A stretch of DNA of 64,000 bases from Artocarpus heterophyllus. Its lineage: Eukaryota; Streptophyta; Magnoliopsida; Rosales; Moraceae. Under the pieces are notes generated by a model. The model worked only from the letters and a program-made list of their open reading frames with translations, made no database searches and was not told the DNA's origin. Positions 44,022-55,288 of the stretch are shown piece by piece. The position numbers were made by a program, and so were the translations under genes. The DNA is taken from positions 2,448,070-2,512,069 of the forward strand of contig CM046350.1 of NCBI GenBank assembly GCA_025403435.1, given 5' to 3'. The number at the start of each line of letters is the position of its first letter. Position 1 is the stretch's first letter.

Positions 44022-47000
44022 ATGATTGATCAATTCATCAATTTCGTGATTCGCCCTCCCAGGTTGCCTATTTGCACTGCCCTTCACCTCACCCACTTAC
44101 CAATTTTTTTTTAATGATTTTCTTTTGGCTTTAAATGAAGTATTTTTTTTTCCAAATTCAGATTAAGCCAATTTGGAATATTTTAGGAATTTTAGGTCAA
44201 TCTTTGATATATGCTTTGCGCGTTTATTTGTCTGTTCGAAATTTATTCGAGAGTTGGCTTTATCACTGATATTCACGAAGAAACTGAAAAGGAAATTACT
44301 CCCTAAATTTTATAAAGCGAGCTACTTTACCCACTTAGACATTTCCCTTGTGCAGGGTAGAGAATTTTGAATCTTTTAATGCACTTTAATGAATTCACCA
44401 TTTCCTTGTTTGTGCTACCTTTGGATTCTCATGCATTCTTTAGCATATTAAGCTATTGTTCCTTAGCAATTTTCGGTTTTTATGCTCATTTGGGATGATT
44501 CTGTACAGGGCGGATTATAATCCAGATCAGTATCTATGGGAAAAGGAATTTACTCTTGCGGGGCGAACGTACAAACGACAAGACATGGAGGCAAGTATGG
44601 ACACTAGTACATTGCAGTCACTTAGTGCTCTTCACTAGTTTGCAATAATGTGCATTTTGTATGATAGTTCCTGAACCATGCTGGATTATTTATGTTTCAA
44701 CATTTGCAGCTCAGGAATTCGAGGGGCCACGCATTGCGCTGTAGTCATTATGTGCCTTCAGAGATCCCTGAAGATTCTCCCCTTCCATGTGTCATATACT
44801 GTCATGGGAACAGGTAGGAGTAGAGAAGTTAGACCTTTTTTTTTTTACGTTGTTCCGCACATTGTGGTCTTACTCACATATGGAGAAGAGCTTACTCATT
44901 CGTCTTATATGCAAAATAATGCAGTGGGTGCAGGGCAGACGCAAATGAGGCTGCTGTAATTCTTCTTCCATCAAACATCACTGTTTTCACTCTCGATTTT
45001 TCAGGTTCAGGTTTATCTGATGGTGACTATGTCAGTCTTGGTTGGCATGAGGTACTTTTCCTATTTTTCATTATTTTCTTCTTTTAAGAGTCTCTATCTC
45101 TTTGAGACGTGTAAGTTTTCAATTCATTAATTTGTGCAGAAAGACGACCTCAAAACTGTTATATCACATTTGAGAAGCAACAAACGAATTTCACGTATAG
45201 GTCTCTGGGGACGATCCATGGGTGCAGTCACTTGGTACTTCATCTTCTGTTTATGCAACCATTATTATCTAAAATTCATATATTTGTTTGTTGATTTGTT
45301 TCTTGTGGGTTTCTGCCACTTGTGAGGTTTACATGACTTGCTCTAGTGTTAGAATTTCATTGCAAATTGATCACCAAAAAAGGCTTTGATATTTTGTTTT
45401 GCAGAATTATCACTAAATCTTCCGTTTGCTTGTCGATGGAAATATTTTTTTTAATTTTTTTTTTAACATCTTAACTTTTGACGTATTAACTAAAAGATAT
45501 TGTAATGCAGCCTTCTTTATGGAGCAGAAGATCCTTCAATAGCTGGAATGGTGATGGATAGTGCCTTTTCAAATCTATACGATCTAATGATGGAACTTGT
45601 GGATGTGTACAAAATCCGGCTTCCTAAATTCACAGTAAAGTGTCTTGACTGACCTCTCACCTTATTCTACCCACCTTAGATTGTGATCGTGAGGAAAAGC
45701 TCTTGTTAATCATGTTCTCTGTGATGTGTTTTTCTCTAATCTCTTTAATCAGGTCAAGATGGCAGTGCAATACATGCGCCGACTAATTGAGAAGACGGCA
45801 AAGTTTGATATAATGAATCTTAATTGCTTACAGGTCTGCCTATGTTATTTATTTATTTTTTCTTAATAAAAGAATATAAGGTCAAGCCTAATTCATTTAT
45901 GTAGTATAAATTTTGTACACAACTAAATATGCCAATCTGTGGTGGCTGGCAGGTTGCACCCAAGACATTTATTCCTGCTTTATTTGGACATGCTAAGGAT
46001 GACAGGTTCATCCAACCCCACCATTCTAACGACATATATAACTCTTATGCGGTATTGCCTCAATTAGGATCCTCTACTTTTTAAAAGTAATATGCCTCCG
46101 TTGGAAATATTTAATAATTCCTCTGATCCTTTGCAGGGGGATAAAAACGTTATATATTTTGATGGTGATCACAACTCCTCTCGGCCACAGTTCTACTATG
46201 ATTCAGTATCAATTTTCTTCTTCAATGTTCTTCACCCTCCACAAATTTCTTCTGTTAATTCGTGTAAGCCGGACAAATACTATGATCTGGAGGATTTGAA
46301 GGTTGCTGCCGGTATGGATGAGGTAATTGCTATTTGATGTCATATGTGTAACTAAATGCATATAAAGCGGCATACTTATGTATTCATTTGTTGGTATTAA
46401 TGGTTGCAAGTTCATGGCAAGTGTTTTCATGCTTAGTTTGCGTATTGTGTGTTTTCTTACTTCTACAAGAATGTGTGCAGTTTGTGTTATATGCTGCAAT
46501 ATAGTGGCAATCTCTGTTGTACTCAATTTTCAACTCACTGTTACAGCACAGGCAATTATGGAACTTGTCAACAATTTCTTTGAAAAAAAAAAGAAAGAAA
46601 AAAATTCAACAACGGTGCCTTCCCTGTTTTCATAGTGTTTTGTAACAACTTGTTCCATCAACATACAGATTGATAGTAATTTGTCTTCTTTTTCGTTGCA
46701 GGGTTTGTTATATGAGATTATTACTGGAGTCCACTCTGCGGGTGCTGACGCAGCAAGTTCATCGTCTGCTCCTCCCATTGTTTCAACTACAAAATCAGTT
46801 GATGAGCTTCTTTCTGATATTGCCCCAGTGACTGCTGTATGGATCTTCTTTTCTGGTTTGTTGCTTCTTGTCTCCATATTTACTTTATATCAAACTATTG
46901 CGTGATTCTTAATAATGCAGGATTCGGTGCTTGCTGAGATTAATGAGCTCGGTCATGACTCGTCAAAATTACAGGTGGTTTTATCTACTGCTACCTCCAT

Positions 47001-47799
47001 GAAAATGTTGGTTGATTCATCCTTATTTTGAGTTCGGGATTCAACAAAACATGGTTTTCTGTGACCACTTTAGAGATTTTTTTTTTTTTTTCTCCCTTGA
47101 ACTGTCTAGATATGGTTTTACAGGATAAGCCAAATAGCCAGAATGATGAATGTTGCTCGTATACAAGCTCAAACAGAGAGAGTTGGGGAAGATGCTCATC
47201 TTTAGGAGGCAGTGATGAAGAATCTTCTGCAGATTGCACAGCTGCAGAGAATGGTCATCAGGTTTTTCTCTCCCTCTGCATTTTACTGGAGACATTTTCA
47301 TTTTCATCATTTGTCACTTCATAATCCTATCAATTATAACCCGCCTGAAGTAAAGCGGCCTAGATTTGTTTGTTTGTTTGTGTCCTTTTTTTATTTTATT
47401 TATTTTTTTTATAGGAAGTCTTGGTGAATTGAATATATCTTCTTCGCTTGCTGGCAAGCCCTGGCAACTCTAGCCTTAAATTTGTCACGATTAAAACTCC
47501 AATTATGGCGTTTTGCCTTTGTTATTGTATTGAGATATAGAAAACTCTTTCTTGACTTATGGTTTAATGTCCTTTAATTTTTTAAATTCTAGAAGATTCT
47601 TAAGGTGTTTGGAACACCTCTACGAAATGATACGCAGCAGAAGTCGTCAGTCCCAACAAAAGAGGAAAAGAAGAAGAAAGCGCCTACCATCCCAAAGAAG
47701 CCGAGAAGTGAAAAACTCGAGAAGTTAGAGGCCCTTAGCAAACGACTACGACATTGCATTCTAAAGGGAGTAAACCGCCGGAGACATCAGTCTTCATGA
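44022..47799 (+). CDS. alpha/beta hydrolase (serine hydrolase, S33-like), 13 exons
   Basis: Substrate is unknown; the fold is that of lipases/esterases and serine aminopeptidases. Exons: 44022-44062, 44509-44590, 44710-44813, 44925-45051, 45140-45234, 45511-45634, 45753-45833, 45953-46051, 46137-46322, 46702-46836, 46921-46974, 47124-47261, 47593-47799; all keep frame, 490 aa. The core holds PLPCVIYCHGN (oxyanion-hole HG), ITVFTLDFSGSGLSDG, the nucleophile elbow G142-R-S144-M-G, GHAKDDRF with probable acid D235, and FDGDH263 with the catalytic His. After about residue 300 comes a Ser-rich, disordered region ending in a very basic tail (KKKKKAPTIPKK, then LRHCILKGVNRRR) that could bind membranes or nucleic acid. 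Intron 2 uses a GC donor (GAG/GCAAGT). The start MIDQFINFVIRPPRADY matches this plant family. Confidence 0.93.
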
Positions 47800-49166
47800 C
47801 TGTTTGTGCAATAGATGAGGGTTTGTAGCTACTAACCTTTTTTATCCTCTATTTTCACTTCTCATTAGTGTATTCTTCAACACCGTCATGGGTTTCGATC
47901 CTTTCATTCTTGTCTTGTTTGAGGGCACGGATTCTTTCCGCTCCGAGTTCCACTTCCTCTCTCATTGCACACAATCTGATTCTCTTCTGTAGATCTCTAC
48001 AATTGGCAACTTCACATGGCACAATGTTGCCATTGTCTTGTTAGATTGGACCTTGTTAGGCCATTTTTCTCAAACCAAAAATTGACTAATGCGGTGATTC
48101 TGATAATAGGAAAGCTGACACGTTGAGAGTTCAGATGAATTGTACAATTGTCTGATTGCTTAGCGGGAATATTATTGGCCGAATATGGCAGAATTGATGG
48201 AATGCAGATCAAATTTCATGCATAGCCTGCATAATAATCTGTCAAAACTATTGTTTTGTCAGCATCCAATAGTTTTGTCACGTCGTGTAAATTTGTCTTG
48301 GAAGTGAAATTGGATATGCTGCCAAAATTGCCTCAGTTATGAGACTTTTGTTCACGTGTTTCAATAGATTTGATGGGTGCTTCTGAACCACATTCGTGGA
48401 GTGCAAAAGAAAACATAAATACATCTTTTTTTTTGCCTTATTCATGTGCAGGAAAAAGAGTGTTAACCGTGGTACAATTCCTTCTCTGTCGAGTGTCTCT
48501 GAAGAGTTGAAAAGATCTTTCTGAAACTTCTTTCAAATCCAGTTTCGCGTCCGTATAAAATTATGTGAATTCTGATAGGATTAAAAATAGAATACCCAAT
48601 CATTATTTTATAGTTATTGACCAATAACATTACATGAAAATTCCCTTCAAAAAATTATGAGAATTAAAAAAATAGATAAATTTAACAAAATTTGATAAGA
48701 ATTCAACGGGTTCAAAATTATACGTACTGACACAATTCTTCATTAGATTAACATTTGAACCCAGCGTAAAAAACCCAACTAATCAAATTTCACGTTGATA
48801 ATTGGTATTGGAAAATATGACAGGGTTAAAGGTTTTTAGCTAGGCTGCACCAAGTATCAAATAGTTAACAAAATCCATAAATAAAAGAAATGTGTGAATC
48901 TCCATAGAGACTGATAAAATTAGCAAATTAGATCTACGTTATAATAATCATCACATAAGCAAACTAATCCTTACCCTTGTTTACAGTAATTCTTTGGATA
49001 TGATTGAACCTTGGTTATTTTTGTGAACGTGTTTTGGCTGAACCTAGTTATCTCAAAACATCTATTAATCAACAGCGTCATTTGACTGGATCAGAGACAA
49101 CATCCCAACACATTCATACGATGAAACGTGAAAGTCCCAGGTGCATACTCTACTTGATACACGGAA
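47800..49166. other. convergent intergenic region
   Basis: 3' ends of the hydrolase (+) and the PHL7-like gene (-). Only short frames without motifs; nothing repetitive was noticed. Confidence 0.5.
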
Positions 49167-51265
49167 TTATAGATCTCTACTTGTAACTTTTTCCAGCCGA
49201 TCGTCGTTCCCAACTGTATTTCCGCATGATTCAAACTGCTCTCTAGTCAGGAAAACATTGTGTGGTTGCTGGTAGGAAGAGTTTAAACTTGACTCCAGTA
49301 TCTGGTGTTTGAGCGCTACTTCTGGCTTGGCATATGTTCCTCCGCCCATGTCAACCCGTTGCTTCTTAGCCGACCTCTCACCACTGGGGCTATCAGAAGG
49401 GGAACCAACATGGCAACTGGAATCAGGGGTGGACGGTTCATGGTGGGATGACAAAGATTCATCGACAGAAAGGCTCTTAGCTGCGGTGTGTTCCTTGGCA
49501 GTCTTGTCTTGAAGTGGGGCCTCGGAGGTTGGTGCAGGTGTTGCTGGCTCAGTCTTGTCAGATTCCAGGTGGTTATCACCTGCCGCTGGGGCTGAGAGCC
49601 CAGAACCAGGAGCATCTGAAAGAGCTCCACTTAATCTTTGTTGTTCTTCAATAATCTTCTTCAAGTACTTGCCTTGCGCTTCTATGCGTAACTGTAGCTG
49701 TTTCTGCACCTGTTGTACGTTGATAGTTTCAGTTAACCTTCACCTCAATCCATGACGCCCCAATATAACAAAAAACTACACATCTAACAAGAATTTTCTA
49801 GTCTACTTAATTGCACGATAGTGGCAAAAACAGGACTGAACCTCTAATTGTTCGTGCAGCCGCTTCTGGACCTCCATCTGCAGCTTCAACGCGTCAGTAA
49901 TTTGCATCCCACTGGAGAGAGAAAGAGTGCGTACTTTCTCAGCCAAATGATAAATCAAATTAAACAACCAGACAGTTTTATCACTTATGGTTTTATTGTC
50001 TTATATCTCAGTTGTTCCTGATGCTCATAAGAACAGCGACTATGACTAATTTATAGCTGCACTCAATGGTCATATATAAAGCAGCCTGTTCTAGGACAAA
50101 CTTCAAAATAAAAACCAGACTGATATTGGCACGACCCATTTATCTACTAGTAAATCAGCATTAAAAACCCAAAACAGGGGCAGGGAGCTCTACTTACGAT
50201 GAACCATCCAAATTGGAAAGTGCATCCCCAGGTTCTTTCTTGTCAGCGTTTTTTCCTTGCATCAACACAAAAGGAATCACGACATTAAGGCAGGATTATA
50301 CAAAAACAAAGCAATATATTTATACCTTTTTTGTAATCAACAACTGCTGAATCAACCATCAACCCGTAAAAAATAGCAAAAGCATCAGATATATATACCA
50401 TCAGATGAGTCAGGTAGGTATTTTGCAAGCCGATATTTCTGGATGCATCACAAAGTAGGAGAAAAAAACAATGAGAACAGAAAACAATATCCAAACCCAT
50501 TCCCTAAATGCTGAGTTTGACAAATTACAATTGAAAGAAAAATACTTTTTGGATAATTCAACTAGGTATACAGGTAAATACTTATTTAAACAACGACTAT
50601 ATATATTACCTGTAAATGACTTTTAACATGATAAATTGTTAAACCTTGTACACCCATCACTCTGAGAACACCTTTGGGGGTAGCACCTGGGAAAGGATCA
50701 AAATGAAATAAAATCACTAATCCACTACAAGTGTTGGTGTATGAGTATCTGATAAAATGGCCAAAATGAAGCAAAATGCTAGCATTGAAAACTCAATACA
50801 GAAATTTTACGCAGACACCAATGGATTTCTCAATAGAAATTGACTAATCCTCTACAAGTGTTATTGTATGGGTATCTAATCTAAATATTTACAGAACAGT
50901 ACTACACATTACAAATTGAATAGTGATTAAGCTTGACTAATCCGAATTCATTCAATCAACAACAAACAAATGACATGAATTCAAGGGCAAAAGAATACAA
51001 TGAAAATAGAGATCCTGGTGCGGCTAAAAGAAGTTAAGTGTGACTCACGATCAGGTCCACCAAGTTGTTGCACAGCATCAACAAAGCGTTCGTGGAGATC
51101 ATTTGTCCAACGCAACCTTTGTTTTGAGGCGAGACTGGGGTTGTTCAGACCATTCCCTCCATTCATAGGGTCCATTGTGCTCGCTCCGCTATCTAAATGT
51201 TGACAATGGACAAAGGTATTGTTCCGAGAAAAGCTTGACCTAGGAACACCTTTTGGTTGATACAT
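49167..51265 (-). CDS. PHL7: MYB-CC transcription factor, PHL7 orthologue, 6 exons
   Basis: GARP-type MYB plus coiled coil; relatives of PHR1 bind P1BS-type sites and act in phosphate-starvation and related responses in the nucleus. Minus-strand exons: 51265-51049, 50686-50610, 50438-50399, 50255-50198, 49911-49842, 49709-49167; 334 aa. MYB: [46 protein letters not shown]. The CC block [45 protein letters not shown] is diagnostic. The rest is Ser/Pro-rich with SVDESLSS-PSTPDS. ATG 51265 gives 30 residues not found in the Arabidopsis protein; Met31 (MDPMNGGNG) aligns with that start, so both starts are possible. A 5'-UTR intron and a short overlapping uORF precede it. Confidence 0.93.
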
Positions 51266-51273
51266 TTGTCATT
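51241..51273 (-). promoter_or_regulatory. uORF overlapping the PHL7 start
   Basis: An ATG eight bases before the main ATG opens a 10-codon frame (MTNVSTKRCS) in another phase, ending TAG at 51241, past the main start. Both ATGs have a pyrimidine at -3, so leaky scanning is likely, and initiation at internal Met31 becomes plausible. Confidence 0.5.
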
Positions 51274-51276
51274 TAT

Positions 51277-52490
51277 CTAGGGAAAAGAAAAAACCATCAA
51301 TTACTCGATGGTATAAAACCAAAGGAAACTCCAAATAAAATTAATTCCAAAATATCAATCTTAGAGTTTAAAAGAATTTAGCATGCTAAAAATATTCAAA
51401 ACTTAGTATTTTGCTTCTATCAATTTAGCATCATGTACAATATTTTGCTCGAGAATTAGATCAATCTCTATTTTTTTAACATAAAAAAACTTACATTCTA
51501 CACCAAGAAAAAACAGATCACCACTCTCTGTATATGCTCAACAAAAAATTGATGGATCAGCACAAAATGGCACATAACTGGATTAACCACTAAAACTCAG
51601 CAAACAGAAATAATGTTTCTTGTCATGCAAACTTTCAGTGAGCTCAGTAATACATCCAGATCCAAGATTGTAAGCGCAGTACAATCACTATGCCAAGCAC
51701 TTAAGGCTTGAATAGTTACATTTAGGAATAGAGTATGATTTATTTGTAATAATAATATATAGAAGCCATTAAAGAGCCTAAAATCACAAAACATTAATAA
51801 CCAATATTTTATGATTCAAATTATACAAAATCAAAATACAGAAAAAAATGTAAAACTAGCTACATTTCTCTTAAAACCTAATGTCCCCATCCTATATCTC
51901 GATGGTCAAGAACAACAGTAAAAGCGCAAGCCAAAAGACATTGCTTAAAAACACACAAAACTTTAACGGTTAACTTTAGCTTGAAGAGGAAAGTTCATCT
52001 ATTTTGCATAAATTTGGGTACTTTAAAAACTGGAATTTCTTTTCACTCTTTTAAACAGAGAACGTAATTAGGAAGACAATTAGACAAGATTTTTTTCCCT
52101 CTACTTTCTTTGAGAGGCAGGTAATGAAAATATAGATACAGCTGACTGCAAATTGGGAAATTAGGGCTGAAGCTTCCACCCATTTCCAATTAGCACCCAA
52201 ATCTCCCACAAAATCTTAATCAAGAACATCTAAGCAAGTAATTAGATTGTACTGATCATACAATTAGGGTTCTTAAACAAAAAAGTCAAGTATTAACCAA
52301 CACCAACTACTCTTTTGCACAATACCCATAATGAAAGACGTCGTTTTTAGGCCAAACAATTAGAACAAAAAGGAAAAAGAAGAAGAAGAAGACCACAAAA
52401 ACAGAGAAGCAGAAGAAAACGACCACCCAAAATTGAAAGCCAAAGCTTTTACACCCAGAAAACGTTCGATAAAAGGTCTAAGAAACATAC
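51277..52490 (-). other. 5'-UTR intron of the PHL7 gene
   Basis: On the minus strand a strong donor (CAGATCTGG/GTATGT) at 52491/52490 and an acceptor (TTTTCCCTAG) ending at 51277 bracket 1214 bases without long frames. The first leader exon is GA-rich (about 52491-52620). Leader introns of this size often raise expression in plants. Confidence 0.6.
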
Positions 52491-52639
52491 CCAGATCTGC
52501 AAAATCCAAGCAGAGGCCAAAACTTAAATCCTCCCGCCTTCCAAATTCGGACACTGCTTCTTCCTCTCTCTCTCCTCTTTCTCTCTCTAGCTCGAGGTCG
52601 TCTTCGTGCGGTTAAGACAATGAAAATGATAATAAAAGG

Positions 52640-55288
52640 AGGTGTCGTTTTGGAATTTGGAATTTGGAATATGGTGGTGGAGTTTTACTCGGAGACAATT
52701 TTTTGGCTCTTCAACGCTCGTGTTTTCTCTCTCTAAAAAAATGGAAGTAATGAGAAAAAAGAGGAGAGAGAAAGAGCGAGATTCCAGACGTACAAGTAGA
52801 AGCAGAGTAGCAGAGAGGGTATTAAATATTCAAAGGAAATAAAAGGTCGGAAAGGACTTTTATTATTTTCTATTCTACTCTACACCACCAACTACTCTCT
52901 CTATCCTTTCCTTTCCTTTCTCTTCAGCCTTCTTCTTCTTCTTCTCTTTGGCCTCAAAATTTGTAAGAGCCACATCAGGTAAAACTCTGTCTTATTGGTT
53001 CCAATTTTATTTATTTATTCAATTTCTGTAATAATTATAAAAAAAAGAAAAATAAAAGTTAAATATTTAGTCCACGTCTTAGTTTTTTTTTTCTTTTTTA
53101 AATCAGGTTAATTATGAATATAAATATCTGGTCCATGGGGCAAATACATCAAAAACCCAAAAATTTATATCAGTGAAAAATGCTTAGTTTGTATATTATT
53201 AGATGTTGAATGAAAGTCCTCCGTTATTTGTTAGTTTTCTATCTTTATTGTCGTTATATTTGATTTTTTTTATTATTACTAATTGTTATGTATTCACGAA
53301 CAAGTGTTTGTGAAGTGAGATAATATTAAGAACGCGTTATACCAACATCTGGTTGCTTCAATTGGTGGAAGACTGAAGACATTTTAAATTAGTCGAACTA
53401 AACCACACAAACTTTAAGAGGCCTTAAAAGTTCGTGTGTAGTTATAAATCCATACTAAAATGCATGGGAAATGCTTCTCTTTAATGTTTTTCCTTTTGTT
53501 GTGTATCTATTTTTGTTGTTTGTATTTTAAAAGGCTATCTTTAGGTTTTTTTTTTAATTATTATTAATAATGGATGAGATATAATGAAGAACGCGCCATA
53601 AATCCTTACTAGAAATACAAGGAAAAATCAAATCTTTCTCTTTTCTTCACCCACAAACAAGCAAATATAATTTTAAATTCAATTCTTCACATAAAGACGA
53701 GCATTTAATATGCAAATGGAAAAATTTTTGAAGCTCTGTAATTGAACATCACCAAATCCGCTGTGAGCCAATGGAGGATTGCCAAACAAACGCTGAAATA
53801 TAATCCCCATAAATAAAACTATGCACACAAGGACAAAAATAAAAAATAAAATCAAACTGATTTATTTCTACAAAGGGAATGATTTTTGAAAATGAATAAA
53901 ACAAAACAAAAATGCTGGTCCCATGCACCCCCCAGAAAGTCCAAGTTTCTCCAAATCATGGCCAGCTTTACCATTGTTTGTACATCATCACTATATGGGA
54001 AATAATTAAATGAATAAAAAATATTGGAAAATAAATTAATTAATAAAAAAATTTGTAACTTTTTGCATGATTGGCTGCGAGGATAGTGATTAACGCCATA
54101 CGTGATATAGACCGGCCCTTAACGGAATCTGCCTAATAATATTCCGTTGCTGCTTGCCTAAAATCAATTATTCCGGCAATTTTGTAATTTTCCTTTGCCT
54201 TCGCTTTTGAGAGCTACGCCTGTTTTTGGAATTTTCTGCGGCTCTTTTTCTTGTTATATTATTACAAAATTACATTAAAAAAAAAAAAAAAAACCTCATG
54301 AGGTGCCCGCTTCCCCCACTTACCATGCCTTTTTTCTTCGTTTGATTATTATTATTTTATTGTCCTAGTTCAAATACTAGCAAAGGATTTTTAAAATTAT
54401 AATCCAAGGACCAAGGTGGGTTAACAATGTTTAGGATTCGTTTATCCACTAGGCTTAAGCCAAGTGTACACAAAATTTGGCCAAAACAATAATGTTTCTC
54501 CATTTTTGGACCATCTAACAAGAAATCCCATCAAAAGTTATCTTTGTTTGGAATCACAAGGATACAATAACTATAATCATGAAAAATGCAAAAGCACCAA
54601 AACAGGAAGTTCACAGTCAATGACTGATATAATGACTTCAAATAAGGCCGGCTACTTAATTAGAAGTGGTCCTATGCAAAAGAGTAACCATTCAGTCTGA
54701 CTTCGCTTTCAAAAATTGGCTTCTTGCAATTGAGGCACTATCCTTGTGCAGCCTACAGCAGCATCTTTGTACGACAATTTAATGCTACAAACACTCAACA
54801 GGGATGTCCAATTCTGCAATTTTACCTGAAAATGTGATTGTTTACTTGCAGAAAACAAAACCCTTTTGAAAATCATTTGTTTACTTGCAGAAAACAAAAC
54901 CCTTTTGAAAATCATTGATTTATCATTTTGCTGCCACGGATTCGGTTAGGCAGACTGAGACACTCAAAAGTATCCCATGCGTGCAACGGTTGATACGCTG
55001 AGCTGACCCACTTCTATGGTTTCAGGACATTGCGTGAAAGTCAAAGTGGGATTTACTCACAACTTTGGAGACACATGGTTTATCAAGTTTAACAGCAAAT
55101 TGTCTGAAATTTCTAAGCCACTACACTAGTAGTTTGAATTTACAATTTGGGACAACTCGTTCCCTTGCAAACCTCATAGGCGATAAAAATCTTAATATTT
55201 TTACACTTAGAACGTTCTGGCAGATGGAGAGGAACGGAAGATCTTACTTAAATTATTATATGAGGAAGCATTGGAGTAGATCTCGATA
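52640..55288. other. intergenic, AT-rich, with promoter of the PHL7 gene at its left
   Basis: GA/CT-rich tracts at 52700-52960 fit promoter DNA read on the minus strand. Beyond that lie short frames only. A pair of 39-base tandem units at 54838-54915 is listed separately. Confidence 0.45.
54838..54915. repeat. two perfect 39-base tandem units
   Basis: TTGTTTACTTGCAG, AAAACAAAACCCTTTTGAAA and ATCAT occur twice, head to tail, with no mismatch seen. It lies about 400 bases beyond the 3' end of the second MYB-CC gene. Confidence 0.92.
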
